Source of the DNA: Lichtheimia corymbifera B2541
Lineage: Eukaryota; Mucoromycota; Mucoromycetes; Mucorales; Lichtheimiaceae
NCBI GenBank assembly: GCA_000697475.1
Contig: JNEU01001097.1
Span: 1-64,000 of the forward strand
Direction of reading: 5' to 3'
DNA: 64,000 nucleotides
Made by a program: the position numbers and the translations under genes
In this document: in pieces, positions 34,752 to 45,464 of the stretch
Layout: each line of letters opens with the position of its first letter
How positions within the stretch are numbered: position 1 is the first letter of the stretch
The notes under the pieces: generated by a model
Database searches by the model: none
Seen by the model: the letters and a program-made list of their open reading frames with translations, nothing else
Told to the model about the DNA's origin: nothing

Positions 34752-35605
34752 ATGAGCCTCTTTGCACGCGCACTTTGTCGTACTCGTACTCGACACCTTG
34801 TCCCGATCAACCAGTCGATCGCAAAGCGTTACTACAAGCTTAGTGTTCAGTCTATCAAGAGAGGCCAGGTTGTCCAACTCAAAGAAAAGGCGTGGCGTGT
34901 ACTCAACCGCGATAGTTCCTCTTCAGGGCGTGGCGGTGCCGTTGTCAAGGTATTCACAAGTTTAGCTGGCTCGAGACCAAGGTACTCAATGAACCCGTGT
35001 AGATCGAAATGGAAGATCTCATGACGAAGGCCAAGATCAACGAGCGATTCAAGTCAGGCGATTCGCTTGAGAGTAAGTTGTATCATATCGTATCATCCTT
35101 TATATGTGCTTACATTTGTCCATGATGGCAGTCTTGAACATGCAAGAAGAGACTATGCAATATCTTTATTCTGAAGGCAACACCATCCACTTGTTGAACC
35201 CGGAAACCTTTGATCAGATTGAAATGTCCATGAGTGCTTGTGAGGCTGGTGAGGATGGTGCTGCCATGCTAGAAGGTATATACACACATATATATTGGAC
35301 GATGATGATGATGATGATGATGATGTGCTAATATGCCTCACATTATAGATGGCATGAATCTCACCGTCAGCTTTTTAACGACACCTGAAGAAGGCCGAAA
35401 TCCCATTACTTTCAAGCTACCCCAAAACCATACCTATACTGTGGAGTCCGTGGTTGAACGTGCTGGCCAAGCTGCAAAGGGCACCGTGTATAAGACAGCT
35501 ACTCTTGCAAATGGTGCAAAGCTCCAAGTGCCTGAATTTGTACATGAAGGCGATCGAGTTGTGGTGGATATTGCTGCAAGGAAATATGTCAAGCGTGATC
35601 TTTAG
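34752..35605 (+). CDS. Mitochondrial elongation factor P-like protein
   Basis: EF-P enters the ribosomal E site and relieves stalling at difficult peptide bonds. Four exons (34752-34949, 35003-35072, 35132-35275, 35349-35605) give 222 residues. The first 27 residues are Arg-rich (MSLFARALCRTRTRHLVPIN) and then AKRYYKLS, a mitochondrial presequence. Domain 1 reads IKRGQVVQLKEKAWRVL with GRGGAVVK, then INERFKSGDSLE. Domains 2 and 3 follow: QYLYSEGNTIHLLNPETFDQ, DGMNLTV, VYKTATLANGAKLQVPEFV and DRVVVDIAARKYVKRDL. Bacterial-type EF-P in a fungus is expected to be the mitochondrial form. In the domain 1 loop GRGGAVVK, an Arg occupies the tip. A poly(A) signal is at 35756. Confidence 0.9.
35300..35324 (+). 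repeat. (ATG)n run inside an EF-P intron
   Basis: About eight ATG/GAT triplets lie within the third intron (35276-35348), close to the acceptor. Confidence 0.85.
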
Positions 35606-35755
35606 AAGAGCATTTTTTTACATTACTCAATACACACCGCATCAATCCCATTGCCCGATCTCCACAATGCAAATCCTGCTGCTGCTGCGTTTACTACTAA
35701 TACAATGAGAGATACAATATCATTATTTAATTACTCGGCATCACGTGCCATGCAC

Positions 35756-35761
35756 AATAAA
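35756..35761 (+). terminator. AATAAA polyadenylation signal of the EF-P gene
   Basis: The hexamer lies about 150 nt downstream of the stop codon and 140 nt before the next start codon. Confidence 0.5.
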
Positions 35762-35900
35762 CATTTAATGAACATATTGACAACATGGGTGATGGAAAAC
35801 AAGTGCATTCGAAAAGAAAAAAAAAGATTGGATCTGGGTGGGTTGACTCTAGTCTGAGAGCGGAAACGGTTAGGTGCCACCTTGTTTTTCCACACACACC

Positions 35901-37564
35901 ATGGGCATTCTCGAGAAGATCCAGGACATTGAGAACGAAATCCGTCGCACGCAAAAGAACAAAGGTACAACAAGACAATCGTGCTCTGAATGGCGTCTTA
36001 TGAATTGTCATTTGTAGCCACGGAATACCATCTTGGTTTGCTCAAGGCCAAGCTGGCCAAGTATCGAGTACAGCTCCTTGAAGGCTCAAAGACCAAATCA
36101 GAAAAGGTACACATAGCAACAGTGCTCTTTTTTTATTATGGCATTGACAATGGATATAGGGAGAAGGTTTCGATGTTATGAAATCAGGAGACGCACGCGT
36201 TGTCATGATTGGTTTTCCTTCGGTTGGCAAGTCGACACTCTTAAACAAGCTGACAACGACCGAGTCAGTTGCTGCAGCATACGAATTTACCACTCTCACA
36301 TGTGTCCCTGGCAAGTTTACCTACAAGGGCGCCAACATTCAATTGCTCGATTTGCCTGGTATCATTGAAGGGGCTTCTCAGGGCAAGGGTCGTGGTCGAC
36401 AAGTCATTGCAGTGGCTAGAACAGCCGATGTTGTCCTTATGATGCTTGACGCCACTAAATCATCACGTCAACGGTATGGGTTACAAGCGAGTAGTATGGA
36501 TATATCATTGGGGCTAATGATAGGTTATATCCGTAGTGAATTGCTGGAAGCAGAATTGGAAGCTGTTGGTATCCGGTTGAATCAATCTTTCCCCAATGTA
36601 TCCTTTAAGATCAAAAAAGCAGGAGGCATCAGTTTCAACGCTACTGTCAAATTGCATTACTTGGATCAGAAAATGGTGCAAAATATTCTTCATGACTACA
36701 GTAAGGAGACACACTCATGCTCAGCATGATGGCAAAGAGAGAGAGAGAGAGACAAGTGATCGACATCCAAAATTACTCATTTCTCCTTTTTTTACACACA
36801 GAAATCTTCAATGCCGATATTGTGATTCGTGAGGACATTACAGTGGACCAGTTTATCGATGTGATTCTTGGTAATCGACGCTATATCAAATGTATCTACG
36901 TAAGTATATGGTTATTGGCGCGAGGGCTTATAGGGAAAACAAGGGGTGATTATTTTGCATAGCAAATGAGCAAGGAGAAAAAGGAAAAACAAAAACAGAG
37001 GGATGATGGGAGGAAGAGGAAGGAGGAGGAGTAGAAGCAAGAAGAGGGAGAAGGGCAAAAGAAGAATCCATATCTTGTTTTGACAACTCATTCGATTTAC
37101 ACACGTGATAGTGCTACAACAAGATAGATCAAATCACAATGGAGGAATTGGATCGGTTGGCAAGAGAGCCTAATACGGTGGTTGTTTCCTGTGAGCAAGA
37201 TCTCAACATGGATTATTTGGTCGACTCTATTTGGAAGAAGTTGAATCTTATGCGAGTCTATACTAAAAGGAGGGGCGAACTTCCCGACTTTGATGACGGC
37301 CTTATTGTACGCAACGGTGCAACCATTGAACATGTATGCCATGCTATTCACAGATCACTGGCACATAGTTTCCGGTACGCCCTCGTTTGGGTAAGTATTA
37401 TTTCTCCTTTCTTTATCCGTGAACGTTTCTCCTGTGACAGGTCCAATTCTAAGGATGGATTGTACAACACTTTGTAGGGTACATCTACCAAGCATAATCC
37501 ACAACGAGTCGGTATCAATCATCTAGTACATGACGAGGATGTTGTCCAAGTAGTTAAAAAGTAA
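35901..37564 (+). CDS. RBG2: Developmentally regulated GTP-binding protein 2 (Rbg2/DRG2)
   Basis: A cytosolic OBG-family GTPase that associates with translating ribosomes, in yeast with the partner Gir2. Eight exons or so give about 365 residues, the usual size. The start [14 protein letters not shown] and [17 protein letters not shown] are diagnostic of DRG2 rather than DRG1. GTPase motifs are [14 protein letters not shown] (G1), [11 protein letters not shown] (G2), [11 protein letters not shown] (G3) and YNKIDQI (G4). The C-terminal TGS domain reads [29 protein letters not shown] and [13 protein letters not shown]. One intron (36900-37111) is about 212 nt and heavily purine-rich, while the others are 50-100 nt. 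Confidence 0.95.
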
Positions 37565-37782
37565 ACGTGTTAATACGAGGGATGCATATATGGGAAATCA
37601 CTCCTTTTTTTTATCTTGTTTTACTCTTACTATTGTGTTGGATCATGTAATTTACTATGGCATTAGAAAACTAAAAAATAGGGTGGGATAGTTGATGGAT
37701 TGGGGGTGGTTGTGAAAAAGATAATGGTGCACAAGAGAGGTTCGTAACGAGTTTAATTGAATGGGTATCACAAAGCCTATGA

Positions 37783-38887
37783 TTAAGGCGCCATTTCGGA
37801 GAGCACAACGACTTCTTGATGCTGCTTGATTTCAAGCTTCATTGGCTTATCACCGCCATTCTTTTGCAAGCTCTTGAGAGTGCATTGCATTTCAGAGGGA
37901 TGGGTAGCGACTAAAAAGGAACATGTCAGTGCCATGCTAATAAAACGACACGCTCGCGTAAAAACTTACCCCAGTGAACAACCATGATAACGATGGTGAG
38001 ATCCTGATTTTTTAAAAGAAAAAGATCGGCATATCAGTTTCCTTTTCTTTGGGATGGGAGAGAGAGAGAGAGAGAGATAAAGGGAGATGTGGTCAAAGTC
38101 ACTTACGAGAGCAGCAATCGTTGATGCGATCAAACCACGTTGCTGACCACCCATGAAAATAAGTACGCAATAGTGGATAGCTGCAGTGACCAATGCCACC
38201 AAAGTGGCCACCAAACTTCGTCGAGCGATGATGCGAAGGGAAGAAGCTTGATGAGCCGTTTGTTGAGCTGTGTTGGGGAAGTAGCCATATTTGATAAAGA
38301 TGCCTGAAAAGACCAAGCTGACCACCACATCATAGGCAAGACCAGCAGCAGATGCTGGGAGTTCCATGCCAATCAAACAATGGAATGGATATTCTTCATT
38401 AACAAGGGCCACTCGATAAACGACCATCAAAGCAACAAGGCCAATGTATGGTATGACGAGACCAATGCCAACGAGATATAGAGATGAGCGGAAACGAGCT
38501 GCTTTGGGAACTGAAGTAATATAAATCTATCATGTGCCACGCGCGTGTTAAGGTCTTTGTTGCTTGCTTTTTATCATGAGTGATGATATATATTACCTTT
38601 TCAATAAAGTAGAGATAAAGGAGGACTTTGGCAAGACAGTATACCACAATGGAGTTGTAAAGAGAAAGAGAGCAAGAGATATAGTTGCCGTTGTTTGTGC
38701 TAGTTGCCATACATGCGATAATGTTGAAGACCCAAGTGGCACCGTAAAGGGCGAGAAGCAAAGCGCGGATGTAACAAACAGGGCGTTCAATACCAGCAGC
38801 CTTGCGACCAAAGAGCAGTGAAATGATGGTAACACATGCAACAGCGATCACCTCAGAGATAATTTCCTGGTTATCGGGCGAGTACAT
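37783..38887 (-). CDS. Multi-pass membrane protein, family not recognised
   Basis: About five exons on the minus strand starting at MYSPDNQEIISEVIAV (ATG 38887) and ending VVVLSEMAP. Roughly six or seven hydrophobic segments are visible: IIAVAC-type helix near the N-terminus, RALLLALYGATWVFNIIACM, IVVYCLAKVLLYLYF, YLVGIGLVIPYIGLVALMVV, AYDVVVSLVFSGIFI, LVATLVALVTAAIHYCVLIF and LTIVIMVVHW. The tail is hydrophilic. The layout resembles seven-helix membrane proteins, but no signature motif of a known receptor or transporter is visible, so no function is proposed. The gene is convergent with RBG2, 218 nt between stops. Confidence 0.8.
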
Positions 38888-39556
38888 TGTTCTGATTTAT
38901 AGATTAAGCTTTTGAGAATATGAAATGAAAAGAGAAAAAGAGAACTTCGATGCTAAGGTACATATGTCAAATGCTACAAGTTTTATAGGTGGCACGCTTT
39001 ACCTGTTTTTCCCCTCTCCCTGTTATTTCACCCCTTTTTGCAATGCGCACATCCAGGCTTATAAAACAGAGCGCTTGCAGCAAAAGAAAAGGGGAATAAG
39101 GGACGCGGGAGATGTATACGAGTATGTGCTCACTGGAGGAGAGGGCAACAAGGATAAAAAAGCGTGCGTGTGTTGATGCTATTAGGAGTAGAACAGCTAA
39201 AGTGATGTATGTATGTGTCGAATGGCAATGAAAGGGGAGGAGAGAAAGAGAACAAACTTTAAACGATTGTGCATATACGATAAGGAGATGATGTACATCA
39301 TCTTTTTCTCTCTTTCTCTCTCAAACACAAACATCACACATATACTCCATATCAAAACTATCCATCATTTTGGGACATTTATTCACAATGGCTGAGCCTA
39401 TATATGCGTAATGATTATCCATTCTATTAGAAAGAACTGGTGCCTGGAATTTCAATGATGGCCCACTGTATGCACGTGACATGATCTTGAAAACGCACTT
39501 GACTCCGCAACAAGCGTTGTTGTAGCTCTTTGTTCAACTAGACTCATCCCGACATT
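38888..39556. other. Divergent intergenic region
   Basis: About 670 nt with no gene. It includes a TATA element for the leftward gene at 38981-38987 and CT-rich leader sequence (39300-39325) before the rightward gene. Confidence 0.5.
38981..38987 (-). promoter_or_regulatory. TATA box of the multi-pass membrane protein gene
   Basis: The minus strand reads TATAAAA about 95 nt upstream of the start codon. Confidence 0.5.
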
Positions 39557-40285
39557 ATGGCTGCCGACAAGGTCAACGTTTTGTTCGTTTGTCTCGGTTA
39601 GTCTCATTCAACTGGAGAATCGCATGCAGTCGTAGCTAAGAAACGAATCACAACATAGGCAACATTTGCCGATCGCCTATGGCAGAGGCTGTATTTGCCC
39701 ATATGGTCAACCAAAAGAAGCTTAGTGAGCGGTTCGGCGTCATTGATTCTGCAGGCACAGCAGGCTACCATGTAAGATCAATTTTCCCTCTCTCTCCTTG
39801 ACATGATCCTCATCTATTTTGTTGTTCAAAGGTGGGCGAGACACCGGATCATCGAAGCGCACAGACCTGTCGCAAGCACGGTGTACCTGTGAACCACAAT
39901 GCACGCAAGGTGAACAAGGCCGATTTCAATCGATTTGACTACATTCTGTGCATGGATGAATCCAACTTGGCCAATCTTCAGGTTAGTGATAAGACGATCA
40001 CATTGGTCATATGGATCGTGCGTCTAACATTTGGCTTCTCTTGCTACTAGGAAATGGCTCCTGCTGGCACCACAGCCACAATCAAGGTAAACTCTCTCTT
40101 TATCTTCCCCCCCCCAACCAATAGCTCATTTTTGTTGTATATCATAGCTCTTTGGTGAATATGATCCCCAAGGTGAACGTATCATCCGTGATCCCTACTA
40201 TGGTGGCTCAGAAGGATTCGAACGCAACTTCAAACAAGTGTCACGTGCAAGTGAAGGCTTCCTCAATGAACTTGGATTACTATAG
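39557..40285 (+). CDS. LTP1: Low-molecular-weight protein tyrosine phosphatase
   Basis: A cytosolic phosphatase acting on phosphotyrosine (and small acyl or aryl phosphates in vitro). Five exons give about 157 residues, as usual. The catalytic loop CLGNICRSPMAEA, with the nucleophilic Cys and the phosphate-binding Arg (C-X5-R), spans the first intron. IDSAGTAGYHVGETPD and DYILCMDESN follow. The general acid Asp is in RDPYYGG near the C-terminus. The start codon (ATG 39557) gives MAADKVNVLFVCLGN, fitting the family's N-terminus. Its stop is 65 nt from the stop of the convergent reductase gene. Confidence 0.95.
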
Positions 40286-40350
40286 ATGACATCTCTCCCT
40301 TTATCTCGAATGTTTGACAACGTAATCCATATACAAAGCATAGATAGATC

Positions 40351-41681
40351 CTATGGGCTATAGCATATGTGTGTGTTAGTGAAAATAGAAAATGTTTGAT
40401 GTACTCCATGTTTTACCTGTGCTACTATAGCCATCAATGTATCCAAAATGAAATTGTTTGAAGGATTAACGCCTTTGGTGGTGATGATGTTAGATGTGCA
40501 TGCATTGTCTTTTCCCGGCCTACCCAACATTATTACCTCTTGTTGCTGAACGCAAAACTTCTGCAATAAACTCAGTGGTGATCATGTAGTTGCCAGCTTC
40601 GAGGCCTATCATAAAGCAGAGGTCAATCCATTTTTGCTCACTTAAAAAGTCATGTGACATCCTGTGGATGAACAAACCTTGAATGAGAGCATTTGCGCAA
40701 TCGGCAGGCGCCATGGCTGTCGAAACGCCTTCGATAACCTTGGTTACCTCTGGTTTGGTCTTGTTCTTTGGAATAATGGATCAGTGGATGGTACCTTTGT
40801 AAGTGCGTTTGTCATTGACTTACTTCATTGATGAAACCAGGCGAGTCGATATTACCAGGCAAAAAGATATGCACATCAATGCCGTACATCTTGAGCTCGT
40901 TACGAAGACTGTCAGCCAAACCACGCAAAGCAAACTTGGTGGGTGAGTAAGTTGAATAGCCTGCAAAGCTGATCAATCCAGCCATGGATGAAACAAAGAC
41001 AATTTTGCCGTTCCTGACGCCAGCATCCCGCATGCGTAAAGTTGCTTGCTATGAATAAATGTCAGAAAGAGACCAGAGAATTGATGATAGCATTTACATA
41101 CATGAGCTCCATACACTTGGCCGAGATAATTGAGCTTATTGGCATATTCGAAATCATCCATCGTGTGTTCAACGAAAAGCTTGGGATAAGCGGCACCTGT
41201 TACATACATGTTAGTATATCATCCAATGTCGATCATGGTCACCACCTTACCTGCACATAAAAAGACATATTCGGGATCACATCCTACTCGCACCTTGGCT
41301 TCGTCAAATGCACGTACAACGTCGTCCTTGGAAGTAACGTCGGCACTAATGGCAACAACACGCTGATCGCCATTCACACAGCTAGACTAATACACCATTT
41401 GAATATCGACCTTGAACACACCTTTCATTCTGGGGCCTTACCTTAATTTCAGCAGCAGCCTTATCCAGTTCTGATTGACGTCGAGCAACGATGGTTACAT
41501 GAGCTCCACGCTTCACCAATGCAATCGCCAGTGCTTTGCCGAGACCAGTACTGCCGCCTGTGATAAAGCAGTGCTTCTTGGCAGGTTTGAAGGGCTTACG
41601 CGTCAAGTGGCTGTAGAGCTTTTCGGCCGAGAATGCTATAAGAATAGCCAAAACAAAGGATGTCCAAGAGGATACAGCCAT
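40351..41681 (-). CDS. TSC10: 3-ketodihydrosphingosine reductase
   Basis: This ER enzyme reduces 3-ketodihydrosphingosine to dihydrosphingosine with NADPH, the second step of sphingolipid synthesis. About seven exons on the minus strand. The chosen start, MAVSSWTSFVLAILIAFSAE (41681), places a membrane helix at the N-terminus. An in-frame ATG at 41780 would add 33 residues. The NADPH fold reads HCFITGGSTGLGKALAIAL and TIVARRQSELDKA. The catalytic triad is in FVSSMAGLISFAGYSTYSPTK (Ser, YxxxK, split here by the helix). Later parts are IDVHIFLPGNIDSPGF and the C-terminal RGVNPSNNFILDTLMAIV, reached across an intron at about 40471-40544. It ends HICYSP. Confidence 0.9.
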
Positions 41682-42243
41682 TTTGGGAGAACAAAGAGCG
41701 CGCTTCGGATACACTTTCTTCTGACATTTCTTATACGATACAGACAGATATTCCATTACCGGTGGTTCATTGTTACCCATTACTCCTTTAAATCCTAGTT
41801 TATCATCAACGCTTGTACTTTAGTAATAAACAACTCCAGAATTCACCTGATGAATGATTCATGCATACAGAAAAGGGGCCTATTTCTAGTCTTCGATACT
41901 TGCTGAATACATCCTCAATCCAATTTCCATGACAACGACCACAGCTGCCTTATATATGACCTTGGATACCACTCTCAACAGGATAGCCAAAACACTTTTA
42001 CATCTTGTAACTAGCACCAACCCATAATATACATTAGCCAATTGACACCACAAAGCACAAGATTATATGCATTAAGAATTTGATGAGTACGAAAGCGAAA
42101 TTCTATTGTACGGTTGCGTATAGGTGTGTAATAGGAGGATGTTGATTGATGGACAAGCGAGAGAGCGAGATGGCATTGGAGAAGGAGGAGTATTATAGGG
42201 TATGGATACAAGATGTGATGATAATTGAGCGCCACATGGTGTT
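41682..42243. other. Intergenic region TSC10 / AP-2 mu
   Basis: About 560 nt. It holds the TSC10 5' region, including the possible upstream ATG at 41780, and the AP-2 mu 3' untranslated region. No gene seen. Confidence 0.5.
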
Positions 42244-43966
42244 TTAAAACTATATGAAAAATGAGTAATCATGAAAGAAGGATGTCTTGTATAAAATGAC
42301 ACTTACCCTGATCTGATAGGATCCTGCCTTTGTCATATATCGAACCCATTTGACAGATTGATAACCGCTCTTTTCAAATACTTTGAGGAACCGTACCAAC
42401 AACCCGGAGGATGTGAACATGAGCACTTGGAAATCCATGGAAATGGGTGGTCGCGACCATACACGTTTATGCGTCATGGCTGTCAATTCAGCTTCGCCGC
42501 TCAAGGTAAATTCTGCTTGGCCCTGGAAACGAGGGATCTTCCAGATAATGCAATTCTCGGAGGGTGCATACTTGGCCTTGCCACCCGATCCAACCTTCAC
42601 CTCCACCTTGGCCGAGTTTAGTGGTGTAGGAATACGCAAAATGACATTGTTGGCATACAACTTGGGAGAGAAGTTCGCTTTGACATTGATCATGTATTCC
42701 ACTCGCGTCTTTCCAATTTCATTCACCACGGGATGCACCTTGAATGGCAAATTGACATTTTCGGTAGAGCGATATCTAATCATTGAACAATCAGTCATGC
42801 TTCCTTTCGTCGTTGTTTGCCCCTCCCGCTCCCAATTTACTCACCTCATAAGCTCAAATTCACCATCAGGAGGAATAAAGCTGATGGTTCTATCGGTATC
42901 AAACTTTCCCAGCTTGACGCATTGGTGGAATTGGCAATCATCGATGGCAACCGTATTAGTGCGCGGGGCTCTGGTATCAAGAAAATAACAATGAGCTCAC
43001 TATAATCCGTTGTCACAGTGAAAGCACTTACTTTGTCCGATTCACGACATCATTATCCAAAAGCAGCTTGTCGTTCAAACCAAATTTACATTCGGGTGTT
43101 CCAGAAAGATAGGCTCGCATCAAGATTTGACCAGCTACATCCGCTCGCAAGATTGTACCTGGAAACAATAATGAATATAGTAAGCACCCTTCTCCTTTGT
43201 ACAGCTCCTGGTCATCACCCAGTGTGTGTGTGCCTGAGAATTCTCATCCACCCATCCATCCCTTTTCACATACCAGTATTGCTCATGAGTAGATTGACAT
43301 TTTCGATAACATCAATGAAGGCCTCGTTCTTTCGATACTTGACATCACTACGTCTCCATGAGATAGCACCCGTAGCCTGGATAGTAATCCTGCTCGAATC
43401 CTCAATTGCACGCTCCGACTTGACGCCTTCTGTGGTGATATACATCTTCAAAGTATCTGTTTCACTGTTTTGCGGATAACCAAAATCGAGGATCTCTGCA
43501 GGAAACTATTATTAACATCCACAGCCGCAAAGATGAAACATGCGATGCTCGTAACTTACCATCCAATAACTCGTAAATAAGCACAAAGTTGTTCTTGACA
43601 GCCTCCTCGTCAAATTTGCCAAAGTAGCTTAGACCGATATTGACGACTCGATAACAAAACTCAAAGATGAGGGCGGCATTGGCGTTCCAACGAGTTACTG
43701 CAACAATATAGAGATTCTCATGTCGCACGTGGAAGAACGAAGTTGAACCGAGAGTGATAATAGGTGAACGCACGTCAGTGTTGGATATCACTTGGATACG
43801 AAATATATCTGCAACGGATCGTCTATAGTAGTAGCATCAAGCCAATGAGCCATTGGACAAGGCACCTCTTGTTGTTGTGACACACTACTTACTTGAGGTC
43901 ATGGCGATAAAGACGTGAGATGAGGACCTCGCCCTTCTGATTGTAGATGAAGAATGCGCTGATCAT
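42244..43966 (-). CDS. APM4: AP-2 clathrin adaptor complex subunit mu
   Basis: The mu subunit of AP-2 binds YxxPhi cargo signals and PI(4,5)P2 during clathrin-mediated endocytosis. About eight exons on the minus strand, start ATG 43966: [20 protein letters not shown]. The longin part continues with [31 protein letters not shown] and [20 protein letters not shown]. The C-terminal homology domain includes [41 protein letters not shown], and ends [17 protein letters not shown]. Assignment to AP-2 rather than AP-1 rests on the [17 protein letters not shown] and RSDVKY motifs. The last coding exon is TTT-TAA, a single Phe and the stop, after the intron at 42250-42306. Confidence 0.93.
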
Positions 43967-45464
43967 GCCGGCTGTTGACTCGATTGACGTGCCGTATAAA
44001 AAGGGTACGGTGCAGAGGCAATATTAGAGTGAAGAGGAGAAGAGCAAGACCTATAATGTGTCCATCTGCCATTTTCGGTGCTTCCCAACCACGCACTTTG
44101 AATAACCGAATGAAAGCGTGCACTATATCACTTTACTTCCACGGCCAGCTCACTTAAAAGGATGGTTCGAATGCTCTTACTATAGAAATTTAAACTTTGA
44201 TACCATTCATAGCAATCCTACTTTATAATAAAATACCATCATGGCTCTATTTTATTCCAGTTTATCTTCTGTACCACAAGCATTTAATAGCTGGATCTTG
44301 CGCTTGGTTTGTCTCCAACTTTGCGTTACACGAACGTTATCCTTTGCCCGAAGATGGTTTTTACATCTAACGTTCGATCACGGCCGTAGATTTCAACAGT
44401 AATTAAATACGGCGCAGATAGCGTGGGTGGGGCCGCTCAAGCTAATAAAATTGCGAGATAGTAACTTAACTACTATTAATATTACTGCCTCGTTGTTCTC
44501 TTTTCATGACAGTCGCTCCAGCAAGAAGTTGGGAGCAGGCAAACCGTAGCCGTGGTAGACCTATCATCATTCATCATTTGACATGTGGTGTCATCCAATT
44601 CTGAGTATTGCTGGCGGGACAAGTGATGGGAGTATGGTCCATAATGTGTGAGCGATTCTTTGGGACATTGCTAAGAACTGATTCCCATTTGCGTTTGTCA
44701 CCAGAGGATATACTAAAGGCATGTATGTGTATATCCTAACGTTGTGCCACTTCGCGATCGGTATCTATGTGTAATCATTCCAAAACCTATAGCCTATCAG
44801 CTTGATGTTTGCTTTAAATTCTTGCTGCCAACTTGGTCTGATGCATGAGTGTCACCTCTTCAACGTTACTGCATGTGCTTATGGAACCTACAAAGAAGTA
44901 CCAAATTTCCCATCAGACTGTGGTTGCCTTTTTGCCTACAAATGTACTCACCGCAAAGGATCCATCGAGGAGCCTCAGCCAAATGCCATTAAGCACCAAT
45001 AACACTTCAAGTGAAAACGCAATAAAGTGAGCTATGTATATAGATGAATGCATAAGCACCCTCATTTTAAGGATCACATAACAACCTATCCTTGACACTT
45101 ACCAAAGGCCATTGATGATGATATGCATAAGTAGTAGAAGAAAGGGTGTATGGTGGCGTTGGTGACAACAGCCTTGTTTATATGTGAGAGGGCGTGGGAT
45201 TGTGATCATTATGGATCGAACTGATAAAGTGGTCAAGCATCTTGGAGCACTGAGTACAAGTGATAAATCCACCTGTCATTTTGAAAGCTGGTTTTTTGTA
45301 GGTGACATAGGGATGTCCCCACTTGGATGATTATCACTGTTACACCAGCTTCATGCACGACTCTTCCTCTTATGATTCGTCAACAGAAACGACTATGAGC
45401 ATATACAAGGGACGACAAAACATCGTGTTTATCTTAATAAAAAGTATGATATACTATAGTATAA
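43967..45464. other. Intergenic region without a supported gene
   Basis: About 1.5 kb between the AP-2 mu promoter and the 3' end of the acyl-CoA dehydrogenase gene. Only short frames in competing phases were seen. Confidence 0.5.

Noticed and set aside
40218..40230. GGATTCGAAC, resembling a reversed tRNA B box
   Set aside because: It lies inside the LTP1 coding sequence (GSEGFERN) and has no tRNA structure around it.
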